From Clostridia bacterium (GTDB taxonomy: Bacteria; Bacillota; Clostridia; Christensenellales; Aristaeellaceae), in assembly GCA_900769075.1 (NCBI GenBank), contig CAAGFE010000064.1, forward strand, positions 1 to 48,696: DNA of 48,696 nt. The letters are read 5' to 3'. Position numbers and translations under genes: made by a program. This document shows positions 9,015-16,118 of this stretch, one piece after another. Below the pieces are notes generated by a model. That model did no database searches. It was given only the letters and a program-made list of their open reading frames with translations, and was not told where the DNA came from. Within the stretch, counting starts at the first letter, position 1; each line of letters begins with the position of its first letter.

Positions 9015-10154
9015 TCAGTCAACCTTTGCGTAGATGCCATCCTTGACAACATACACGGCAGGGGTCTTGGTGACTTCGCCCGTGGAGGCCCAGGCCAGCT
9101 CGCCGGTCAGGCCGGAGATCTGCAGGGTCTGGAACTGGGCGATCAGGATCTCGCAGGCCTCTTCGTAGCCCGTGCTGCCGTCGATCCCGCCGTTCAGAGC
9201 AGCGGTGTACAGGGCGTAGATGCCGTCATAGGCGTCAGCGGCGAACTGGTTGGGTTCCTCGCCGTAGGCAGCCACATAGGCCTTCACGAAGGACTGGGTC
9301 TTCTCGTCGGGGGAAGAAGCGGCGAAGGGAGTCAGCAGCATAAGGCCTTCCGCCAGGGTCTTGTCGAAGCCTTCCAGGGCCAGGATGCCATCCATGCCGT
9401 CGCCGCCGAAGAACACGGGCGCGTAATCAACGGACTTGGCCTGGGCCAGGATCAGGGAAGCAGGGGTATAGTAGATGGGCAGGAACACCAGGTCAGCACC
9501 GGCGTCCTTGCAGGCAGCGATCTGCACGGAGAAGTCAGCATTGTCATCGGAGGAGAAGGTGGTGGTGGCAACGATTTCCAGGTTCAGCTCGGCTGCGCGC
9601 TGCACGAAGGCCTGATAGATGCCGGTGGAGTACACGTCAGCATTGTTGTAGATGATGCCGACCTTGGAGCCCATGCCCTTGGCCACGATCATATCAGCGG
9701 CGGCAACGCCCTGGCCGGGGTCGGTGAAGCACACCTGGTAGGCGTTGTCCTTGCCCGCGGTCACGTCCGCAGAGGAGGCGGAGGGGGTCAGCATGAACAC
9801 GCGATCCTCGTAGGCCTGGGCGGAAACAGCCAGGCAGGGGGCGGTGGTCACGGTGCCCAGGATCATCTGCGCATGGTCATCCAGCACGTCATTATAGGCG
9901 TTGATGCCCTTCTCGGGGTCCGCCTCGTCATCCTGAACCTTCAGGACGATCTTCATGCCGCCCAGGGCGTTGATCTCATTGACGGCGATCTGTGCGCCGC
10001 GGGCGACGGCATTGCCATAAACAGCCGCGCCGCCGGTCATGGGGCCGATAACGGCAATCTTCAGCGCATTGTCCTCTTCAGCGGAAGCAACGGAGAACAT
10101 GCTCACCATGCAGCACAGGGCCAGCACGGCGGCAAACAGCTTACGGATCTTCAT
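9015..10154 (-). CDS. livJ: Branched-chain amino-acid ABC importer, binding protein LivJ
   Basis: Extracytoplasmic substrate-binding protein (379 residues) of the periplasmic-binding-protein fold type I. A signal peptide occupies residues 1-25 (MKIRKLF, hydrophobic core, SVASA before EED). The signal region contains two cysteines (ALCC), so lipid attachment cannot be excluded, but the SASA-like site fits ordinary signal peptidase better. The mature part starts with LKIAVIGPMTGGAAVYG, the classical LivJ opening, and contains the PSASSADVT substrate-pocket segment. The ATG at 10154 follows GGAGG at eight bases. The ligand may be leucine/isoleucine/valine or another compound such as urea or an aromatic, since this family is broad. 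Confidence 0.92.
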   Translation of the reverse strand: MKIRKLFAAVLALCCMVSMFSVASAEEDNALKIAVIGPMTGGAAVYGNAVARGAQIAVNEINALGGMKIVLKVQDDEADPEKGINAYNDVLDDHAQMILGTVTTAPCLAVSAQAYEDRVFMLTPSASSADVTAGKDNAYQVCFTDPGQGVAAADMIVAKGMGSKVGIIYNNADVYSTGIYQAFVQRAAELNLEIVATTTFSSDDNADFSVQIAACKDAGADLVFLPIYYTPASLILAQAKSVDYAPVFFGGDGMDGILALEGFDKTLAEGLMLLTPFAASSPDEKTQSFVKAYVAAYGEEPNQFAADAYDGIYALYTAALNGGIDGSTGYEEACEILIAQFQTLQISGLTGELAWASTGEVTKTPAVYVVKDGIYAKVD

Positions 10155-10214
10155 GATGGTTTCCTCCTTCAATGTAGGTCGCGGGGGAACGTCCCCTGCG
10201 AAAAGGATGTCCCT

Positions 10215-10243
10215 ATTATACGCGCGAGGCCGCGGTGAATCAA
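10215..10243 (-). promoter_or_regulatory. Sigma-A promoter of livJHMGF
   Basis: Minus-strand TTGATT (10243-10238), 17-base spacer, TATAAT (10220-10215), about 60 bases before the livJ start. Confidence 0.85.
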
Positions 10244-10311
10244 GCCTTTCGCCTGTACATTTCATGTTTTTTCGGGTGGATTATTCGCCTTTCCTCCCGT
10301 CCCGGACGCAT

Positions 10312-10363
10312 AAAAGGATGCAGGCATTTTCAGCCCGCATCCTCAAATTCAGCCCGCATCCTC
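10312..10363 (-). terminator. Terminator with a duplicated stem arm
   Basis: After the two-domain permease gene, a ten-base stem (10333-10342 with 10316-10325) and a T-rich tail form a terminator. The upstream arm is duplicated: the same 16 bases occur at 10329-10344 and 10348-10363, so two copies compete for one partner arm. Confidence 0.7.
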
Positions 10364-10376
10364 TGCAGACGGCGCG

Positions 10377-12029
10377 TCAGAACGCGATCTCCTTGTTCTT
10401 GGAGAAGCGCATGAACAGCAGCAGCGACACCGTGGTCACCGCCAGCAGCATCGTCGCCACGGCGGAGGCCACGCCATCGTTGCCCTGCACGACGTTGGTG
10501 TACACCGTCAGCGTCATGGTTTCGGTCTTGACGCTGTACAGCACGATGGCCGTGGACAGCTCGGTGATGATGGTGATCCAGGAGATGATCGCGCCGGACA
10601 GGATGCCGCCGGTCATCATGGGGACGGTGATGGTGAAGAATGCCTTCAGCTTGGAGCTGCCCAGGCTGATGGCGGCTTCCTCGATGGACAGGGGAATCTG
10701 CTGCAGGATGGCCACGGAGGAACGGATCGTGTAGGGCAGGCGGCGGATGATCAGGGCGATGATCATGATCGCCGCCGTGCCGGTCAGCACCAGCGGGCCG
10801 CGGTTGAAGGTCACCACCAGCGCGATGCCCACCACGGCGCCCGGAATGATGTAGGGCAGCATGGACAGGGTATCAATCGCATTGTTGAGCGTGTTGCGCC
10901 GGCGCACCACCAGGTAGGCAATCAGGATGGCCAGGAACACCACCAGCGCCAGCGCCGCGATGCCGATGATGAAGGTATTGGGCAGGCTTCGGGTGATCAC
11001 CTTGTCGAAGGCGTCAACATAGCTCTGGAAGCCGTATCCATCCTGAAACACGCCGCCCTGGCACTTGCGGAAGGACTGCCACGCCACGAAGAACTGGGGC
11101 AGCATCGCCACAAAGACGATGAAGTAGCAGTAGATGTGCATCAGCACGCTCGCAACCGGCCTGGCCTTGCGCACCTCGATGGAGTGCAGGGCGTTCATGG
11201 TGAAGCTGAACTTGGAGTTCGCAAACTTCTGGAGGAAGAAGATCAGCGCCGTGACGACGATGCCGACCACGCTGACCGCCGAAGCGAAGTTCTGACTTCG
11301 GCTCGTTTCGCCGACAAAGCTGTTGTAAATCAGCACCGGGAAGGTCTGGTAGCCCTTGCCGATCAGCAGCGGGGTGGAGAAATCCGCGAAGGCGCGCATG
11401 AACACCAGCAGTCCCGCCGCCAGGATGGTAGGCATGCACAGGGGAAGAATCACCTTGAAAAAGCGCTTGAAGCTGCTGCACCCCAGGCCGGAGGAGGCCT
11501 CGATCAGCGAATTGTCGATGTTCCTGAGCGCGCCGTTGATGTAGAGGAACACCAGCGGGAACAGCTGGCAGGTGATGACGATCACGATGCCGCCAAAGCC
11601 GTAAATATTCGGAATCCGGAGCCCCAGCAGGGACTTGATCAGCTTGGTGAACACACCGCCGCGCCCGAACATCTGGATCCAGCTGTACGCACCGATGACG
11701 GGCGGGGACATGCAGGCGAGGATCGCCATGGTCTGGAGGAAGGCCTTGCCCTTGAGGTCGAACAGACTATAAAAATAGGAGAAGAGAATGCCCACCACCA
11801 GGGACGCCGCCGTCACTGCCGCGGCCACCTTGAAGGAGTTGAACAGCGTGCCGTAGTAGGTCTTGCGGTCAAAGAACCGCTCGAAATACTCCAGCGTGAA
11901 GCGGCCGTTATCGTTGATCACGGAGGAGCGGAGGAGCGAGAACATCGGCCAGATCAGGAACAGGGCATACAGGATCAGAATGCCGAAGGAAATGATCTGC
12001 CACACGTCCATCTTGCGTGCTGCTTTCAT
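10377..12029 (-). CDS. ABC importer permease with two fused membrane domains (FbpB-like)
   Basis: A 550-residue membrane protein in which two binding-protein-dependent permease domains are joined in one chain, as in FbpB/AfuB-type importers. Each half has about six membrane segments and one EAA coupling loop: EASSGLGCSSFKRFFKVILP (first half, about residues 180-200) and EAAISLGSSKLKAFFTITVP (second half, about 455-475). With the ATPase and binding protein upstream it forms a complete importer. Members of this class carry ferric iron, hexose phosphates, phosphoglycerate or aminoethylphosphonate, and the sequence alone does not decide between them. It starts two bases after the ATPase stop, so the genes are translationally close. 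Confidence 0.88.
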   Translation of the reverse strand: MKAARKMDVWQIISFGILILYALFLIWPMFSLLRSSVINDNGRFTLEYFERFFDRKTYYGTLFNSFKVAAAVTAASLVVGILFSYFYSLFDLKGKAFLQTMAILACMSPPVIGAYSWIQMFGRGGVFTKLIKSLLGLRIPNIYGFGGIVIVITCQLFPLVFLYINGALRNIDNSLIEASSGLGCSSFKRFFKVILPLCMPTILAAGLLVFMRAFADFSTPLLIGKGYQTFPVLIYNSFVGETSRSQNFASAVSVVGIVVTALIFFLQKFANSKFSFTMNALHSIEVRKARPVASVLMHIYCYFIVFVAMLPQFFVAWQSFRKCQGGVFQDGYGFQSYVDAFDKVITRSLPNTFIIGIAALALVVFLAILIAYLVVRRRNTLNNAIDTLSMLPYIIPGAVVGIALVVTFNRGPLVLTGTAAIMIIALIIRRLPYTIRSSVAILQQIPLSIEEAAISLGSSKLKAFFTITVPMMTGGILSGAIISWITIITELSTAIVLYSVKTETMTLTVYTNVVQGNDGVASAVATMLLAVTTVSLLLFMRFSKNKEIAF

Positions 12030-12031
12030 GT

Positions 12032-13159
12032 TCAGGCCTCCTGCCGGGTCTCGTTATCGTTGATCACGCCGCGCATCAGGCTGCGGCTGCCGTCCTCGCA
12101 GAAGACGTTGATCTTTCCCCGCTTCACCTGCAGGGCAATCCGTTCGCCTTCCCGCAGGCAATCGTCCAGCTCGGCCTCCTGGATCACCTGCACCTGCTCG
12201 CCCGAATCCAGGGTGAGGAAGTAGTGCATGTTCAGCCCCAGGAAGGTGGAGGAATTGACCGTGGCGGGGATTCCCTCGCCCTCCCTGACGATGACGAACT
12301 CCTCCGGGCGCACGGACACGACGACGGGCTGGTTCTTCCGTTCCTCATCCTGCAGCGTGTCCAGATTGATCTCCGCACCGCCGGACACATGCAGGCAGCA
12401 TTCATTGCCCCGCATGACGATTTCGCCCTTGAGCAGGTTGGTTCGCCCGATGAAGCTGGCCACAAAGAGGTTCGCCGGGCGCTGGTAGATGGCCTGGGGC
12501 GTACCGATCTGCTGGATCTTGCCCAGGTTCATGACCGCAATGCGGTCCGACACCGCCATGGCTTCCTCCTGGTCATGGGTAACGTAGACCGTGGTGATGC
12601 CCACGTCCCGCTGGATGGAGCGGATGGTTTCGCGCATTTCCACGCGGAGCTTGGCGTCCAGGTTGGACAGGGGCTCATCCATCAGCAGTACATCGGGCTG
12701 GATGACCAGCGCACGGGCGAGCGCCACCCGCTGCTGCTGACCGCCTGACAGGCGCTCCGGCTTGCGGGCCGCATACTCGTCAATGTGCATGAGCTTCATG
12801 AATTTGAGGGTTTGCTCCTTCATTTCCGCCTTGGACATCCTGTTCGGCTGATTCTTCAGGCCGAACATGACGTTGTGCTCCACCGTCAGATGGGGGAAGA
12901 TGGCGTAGTTCTGGAACACCATGCCAATGCGGCGCTTGCTGGGGTCCATGTCGTTGATGCGCTTATCGTTGAAGTAAAAATCACCGCCCTCGATGGTGTT
13001 GAAGCCAGCGATCATGCGCAGCAGGGTGGTTTTGCCGCAGCCGGAGGGGCCCAGCAGGGTGAAGAACTCCCCTTCCTGGATGTGCACGGACAGATCCTCA
13101 ATGATCACGCTGCTGCCATAGCATTTATGGGCATGATCAATCTTGATGGTTACGCTCAT
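12032..13159 (-). CDS. ABC importer ATPase (FbpC/PotA-like)
   Basis: A cytosolic ATPase of 375 residues with Walker A GPSGCGKTT, Q-loop VFQNYAIFPHLTV, signature LSGGQQQRVALARAL, Walker B VLLMDEPLSNLDAKLR and switch histidine YVTHDQEEAM. After about residue 240 it carries a C-terminal OB-fold (TOBE) domain, seen in RPEEFVIVREGEGIPATV. This is the layout of ATPases from iron, polyamine and phosphonate importers. The start at 13159 (MSVTIKIDHAHK) follows AAAGGAG, with a rather long eleven-base spacer. A long hairpin separates it from the binding-protein gene. Confidence 0.9.
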   Translation of the reverse strand: MSVTIKIDHAHKCYGSSVIIEDLSVHIQEGEFFTLLGPSGCGKTTLLRMIAGFNTIEGGDFYFNDKRINDMDPSKRRIGMVFQNYAIFPHLTVEHNVMFGLKNQPNRMSKAEMKEQTLKFMKLMHIDEYAARKPERLSGGQQQRVALARALVIQPDVLLMDEPLSNLDAKLRVEMRETIRSIQRDVGITTVYVTHDQEEAMAVSDRIAVMNLGKIQQIGTPQAIYQRPANLFVASFIGRTNLLKGEIVMRGNECCLHVSGGAEINLDTLQDEERKNQPVVVSVRPEEFVIVREGEGIPATVNSSTFLGLNMHYFLTLDSGEQVQVIQEAELDDCLREGERIALQVKRGKINVFCEDGSRSLMRGVINDNETRQEA

Positions 13160-13282
13160 GAAAATGCATGCTCCTTTCTGTGAGCGGCGGGCACCGTCGC
13201 CGCATGGGAAACAGCGCAGCACCGGTCAGCTCCCTCGGCGGACGTGCCGGACGCACCTTGGGCAATACTGGAAACGTGAACG

Positions 13283-13316
13283 CCCGCCCCTTGCAGATTG
13301 ATCCACAAGGGGCGGG
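13283..13316 (-). promoter_or_regulatory. Intercistronic hairpin after the binding-protein gene
   Basis: Perfect eleven-base arms (13283-13293 and 13306-13316) with a twelve-base loop lie between the binding protein and the ATPase. There is no proper T run, so it is more likely an RNA stabiliser or a leaky stop that favours the binding protein. Confidence 0.6.
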
Positions 13317-13338
13317 GTGTTTCATGCTTTTCAGCAGC

Positions 13339-14364
13339 TTACTTGTTCCACAGGTCGTTCCAGTGGTCCAGGATGGTCTGCTTGTTGCCGGAGGTGTACT
13401 CGGCGTCCTCTTCCTTCAGGTTCAGGGTGTCGAAGGAGGGCATGTAATCGGTGGGGACGAACAGGTCGGTACGCACGCCGCGCAGCACGGAGCCCTGAGC
13501 GGTCGCCATGAGGGTCTGGCACTCCTCGGAGATCAGCCAGTCCATGAAGAGCTTGGCGTTGTCGATATTCTTCGCACCGTTGACGATGGCGGAGCCGACG
13601 GGGGTCCAGCACACGCCCTCGGTGGGATACACCGCGCGCACGCCCTTGGCGCCGTTGGCGATGAAGCCGCCCACGCCGACCTCATAGGACAGGCCAACCA
13701 CATATTCGCCGTTGGCAACGCCCTTGTAGACCGCGGAGGAACCGGAGGTCAGGGAGCCGTCCAGCTGCTCAATCAGCTGGGCAACGTAGTTCCAGGCAGC
13801 CTCGGATTCATAGGGGCACTCGCCGTCGCCCATGGCCAGCAGGATGTTGGACAGGTGGGCGAAGGCGGAAGAAGAGGCGTTGGGATCAGCGGAAGCGATC
13901 TGGCCCTTCAGCCGGGGATCCAGCAGATCGGCATAGGAGGTGATATGCAGGCCCAGCTCAGCCTCCAGCTCCTCGTTGACGATCATCACACAGGAGCCGC
14001 CCAGGATGTAGTTGGTGATCATGCCGTCGGGATTCTGGTACACCTCGGGCAGCAGCTCGTTGCCGTTGGCGATGTAGGTCATGAACAGGTTGGGGTAGTC
14101 ATGGGTCCAGGTGGACTCCACGCCGCCGAACATCACGTCCACCGTGGGGTTCTCGGTTTCTGCCAGCAGCTTGGTGTAGCAGGCGCCGGTACCCATGGAC
14201 ATCATCTCGATATCCACGCCGTACTTCTTGGCGAAGGGCTCGAGGATGTTCTTGATTTCCGCATCAGGATTGGGAGTCAGGACGACCAGCTTGCCTTCCG
14301 CCAGGGCAGACACAGCAGTCATGGTCAGAACCAGGGTCAGGACCAGAGCGATCAGCTTGCGCAT
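13339..14364 (-). CDS. ABC importer substrate-binding protein (ferric/AfuA/PhnS-like)
   Basis: A secreted protein of 341 residues with a signal peptide (MRKLIALVLTLVLTMTAVSALAEG, with probable cleavage after ALA). The mature protein opens with KLVVLTPNPDAEIKNILEPF and shows DVMFGGVEST and GSSAVYKGVANGEYVVGLSY, the pattern of the family that includes FbpA (ferric iron), AfuA (hexose phosphate) and PhnS (aminoethylphosphonate). The adjacent tyrosine pair that binds iron in FbpA is not seen; the corresponding area reads LSYEVG. A non-iron ligand is therefore likely. It is the first gene of a three-gene importer with its own promoter. The ATG is preceded by GGAGG with a ten-base spacer. Confidence 0.85.
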   Translation of the reverse strand: MRKLIALVLTLVLTMTAVSALAEGKLVVLTPNPDAEIKNILEPFAKKYGVDIEMMSMGTGACYTKLLAETENPTVDVMFGGVESTWTHDYPNLFMTYIANGNELLPEVYQNPDGMITNYILGGSCVMIVNEELEAELGLHITSYADLLDPRLKGQIASADPNASSSAFAHLSNILLAMGDGECPYESEAAWNYVAQLIEQLDGSLTSGSSAVYKGVANGEYVVGLSYEVGVGGFIANGAKGVRAVYPTEGVCWTPVGSAIVNGAKNIDNAKLFMDWLISEECQTLMATAQGSVLRGVRTDLFVPTDYMPSFDTLNLKEEDAEYTSGNKQTILDHWNDLWNK

Positions 14365-14440
14365 TGTGCTTGTACCTCCATTTTTCTTTCGGAAACATGC
14401 TCATCTTGCCTCTCAGGCGAAAAAGAGCAAAACCTCCATC

Positions 14441-14468
14441 ATTATACACTCTTTTCTGCCAAAATCAA
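14441..14468 (-). promoter_or_regulatory. Sigma-A promoter of the FbpABC-like importer
   Basis: Minus-strand TTGATT (14468-14463), 16-base spacer, TATAAT (14446-14441), about 77 bases before the binding-protein start. Confidence 0.8.
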
Positions 14469-14908
14469 GGGAATTTTGAAACTTTCTTTCCCATTTTGCC
14501 GAAATTGTTCGGTTTTCCTCCCACCCGCGTCCATTTTGCTCCGCGGCCGGGAGCCCTTTCCGGAGGGGTGTTTCCGGGGCGCCGGTGATGAGCTGCCTGT
14601 CGTGCATCATCATCGGCAATGCCGCCTGCGCCGCGAGCACTATTCACTCCGGCGATGACATCAAGACCGGCCGGGAGAACCTCGGACACCATACGGCCGC
14701 GATTCTGTTCGACCGGTTCGGGCACGGTTCCGATCCGATGCGCCATGACAGAGCAGACAGAATGCAGGCGTTCATCCAGGCGATCCCAATGCCTGAAGGA
14801 TAGTCCATAAAGGGTACTGACATGACTTCAATCCCGATACGCTTGTGCCGCGAACGAGTGGACAACGCTGTAAAGGGAAAACAAAGGGCAGCAGGGGCTG
14901 ATTAACAA
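14469..14908. other. Gene-free spacer, nothing assignable
   Basis: About 440 bases between the importer promoter and the tRNA terminator. Short open frames exist on both strands but none has a convincing ribosome-binding site or a recognisable family. A few minus-strand stretches (about 14600-14860) look as if they could be joined by frame changes, so a decayed gene is possible, but I cannot name it. Confidence 0.4.
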
Positions 14909-14940
14909 GAAAAAACCTCGAAAACGCAATGTTTTCAAGG
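14909..14940 (-). terminator. Terminator of the tRNA operon
   Basis: Ten-base stem with one G-T pair (14931-14940 with 14916-14925), five-base loop and a T run on the minus strand, just after tRNA-Leu. Confidence 0.88.
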
Positions 14941-14949
14941 CTTTTACTT

Positions 14950-15036
14950 TGGTGCGGGAAACAGGACTTGAACCTGCAAGCTCGTGAGAGCACATGAACC
15001 TGAATCATGCGCGTCTGCCAATTCCGCCATTCCCGC
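14950..15036 (-). tRNA. tRNA-Leu (anticodon CAG)
   Basis: Long-variable-arm tRNA of 87 bases including an encoded CCA. The anticodon loop reads TTCAGGT between CATGA and TCATG, and the T arm has GGTTCAAGTCC. It is the last gene of the seven-tRNA operon. Confidence 0.95.
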
Positions 15037-15045
15037 AGAAGAGTG

Positions 15046-15127
<82 letters not shown>

Positions 15128-15140
15128 ATATGAAGTTTGT

Positions 15141-15161
15141 TACTCTCTCACCCAGAGAGTA
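15141..15161 (-). promoter_or_regulatory. Short hairpin in the tRNA operon spacer
   Basis: Perfect eight-base inverted repeat (15141-15148 and 15154-15161) with a five-base loop fills most of the spacer between the Thr and Tyr genes. It could guide RNA processing between the two tRNAs. Confidence 0.45.
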
Positions 15162-15162
15162 G

Positions 15163-15235
15163 AGCTGGCGATGGGACTCGAACCCGCAACCTGCTGATTA
15201 CAAATCAGCTGCTCTGCCAATTGAGCTACGCCAGC
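15163..15235 (-). tRNA. tRNA-Thr (anticodon TGT)
   Basis: Acceptor GCTGGCG/CGCCAGC, anticodon stem GCTGA/TCAGC with loop TTTGTAA, and T arm GGTTCGAGTCC. CCA is not encoded. Confidence 0.95.
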
Positions 15236-15269
15236 ACGAAGCTCCACAGTTCAAGTCCGATGAAGAAAG

Positions 15270-15346
15270 TGGCGACCCGGAAGGGGCTCGAACCCTCGAC
15301 CTCCAACGTGACAGGCTGGCGCTCTAACCAACTGAGCTACCGGGCC
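15270..15346 (-). tRNA. tRNA-Asp (anticodon GTC)
   Basis: Acceptor GGCCCGG pairs with CCGGGTC; anticodon loop CTGTCAC; CCA is encoded in the gene. Confidence 0.95.
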
Positions 15347-15355
15347 ACTAAGTAA

Positions 15356-15429
<74 letters not shown>

Positions 15430-15449
15430 AAGTCTGAAAGAAGAAAATG

Positions 15450-15522
15450 TGACCCCGTCGGGATTCGAACCCGAGTAGCCGCCGTGAAAGGGCGGTGTCT
15501 TAGGCCTCTTGACCACGGGGCC
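15450..15522 (-). tRNA. tRNA-Glu (anticodon TTC)
   Basis: Acceptor GGCCCCG/CGGGGTC; anticodon stem CCGCC/GGCGG with loop CTTTCAC; T arm GGGTTCGAATCCC. CCA is not encoded. Confidence 0.95.
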
Positions 15523-15541
15523 ATGAAATGGAGTGTCATTC

Positions 15542-15618
15542 TGGTCGGGGTGAAGGGATTTGAACCCCCGGCCCCATGCTCCCAAAGCACGTGCGCTACC
15601 AGACTGCGCTACACCCCG
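15542..15618 (-). tRNA. tRNA-Pro (anticodon TGG)
   Basis: Acceptor CGGGGTG/CACCCCG with encoded CCA; anticodon stem CGTGC/GCATG with loop TTTGGGA. It is the first gene of the operon. Confidence 0.95.
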
Positions 15619-15660
15619 GTTTCCCGTGCCGCCTTCCTTATTCGTCAGGCGACGTGTTAT

Positions 15661-15689
15661 ATATTACAACATTTGAGTCTTCTTGTCAA
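15661..15689 (-). promoter_or_regulatory. Near-consensus promoter of the tRNA operon
   Basis: Minus-strand perfect TTGACA (15689-15684), 17 bases, TAATAT (15666-15661), 43 bases before tRNA-Pro. The strength fits stable-RNA transcription. Confidence 0.9.
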
Positions 15690-15757
15690 CCCCCTTTTTG
15701 AACTTTTTTCAGTTTTTTGTGAAACACCCGCGAGCGCCGGAAAACCCCGGCCTGCGC

Positions 15758-15786
15758 GCATGTTGCTCCGCTCCGGCTCATAGGCT
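15758..15786 (+). promoter_or_regulatory. Sigma-E-like promoter of spoIIID
   Basis: GCATGTT (15758-15764) matches six of seven positions of the Bacillus sigma-E -35 element. After 14 bases comes CATAGGCT (15779-15786), which keeps the CATA core and final T of the -10 element. B. subtilis spoIIID is known to be read by sigma-E, so the placement fits. Confidence 0.6.
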
Positions 15787-15812
15787 TTACAAAAATTGAA
15801 GGAGCTGAGAGC

Positions 15813-16082
15813 ATGGACGAATCCACCCAGCGGCGCTGTGTGACCGTGGCGCAGTACATGCTGGACCATCGATCGACAGTGCGTCAGGCAGCAGCGGTTT
15901 TCGGGCTGTCGAAATCCTCCGTGCACAAGGACATGTGCAGGCGGCTGCCGACCATTGACACGCGGCTGGCCCGCCAGGTCACCGCACTGCTTGAATACAA
16001 CAAATCCGTGCGCCATCTGCGGGGCGGAGAGGCCACCCGGCGGCGCTACCAGCGCTTGCATTCCACCCCGAATGTGCTATAA
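15813..16082 (+). CDS. spoIIID: Stage III sporulation regulator SpoIIID
   Basis: Small DNA-binding protein that tunes sigma-E-dependent genes in the mother cell and prepares production of sigma-K. The 89-residue product aligns with the Bacillus protein along its length: a helix-turn-helix around TVRQAAAVFGLSKSSVHKDM (residues about 24-43), RLPTIDTRLARQV, and the strongly conserved KSVRHLRGGEATRRRY near the C-terminus. AAGGAG stands nine bases before the ATG. Its presence is the best evidence that the organism forms spores. In many Firmicutes spoIIID lies near mreB or other late cell-wall genes; here it is followed by nnr and faces a tRNA operon. Confidence 0.96.
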   Translation: MDESTQRRCVTVAQYMLDHRSTVRQAAAVFGLSKSSVHKDMCRRLPTIDTRLARQVTALLEYNKSVRHLRGGEATRRRYQRLHSTPNVL

Positions 16083-16118
16083 TGTAAGCAATATTGCACG
16101 TTTGAGGAGGCTTGCCTC

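Noticed and set aside
10377..14364. Naming the importer as a ferric iron system (fbpABC)
   Set aside because: Architecture fits, but the iron-binding tyrosine pair is not visible and no Fur-like site was found, so symbols were left empty.
14469..14908. Possible decayed gene on the minus strand before the tRNA operon
   Set aside because: Pieces in different frames can be joined by eye, but I recognise no family and cannot support a direction or product.
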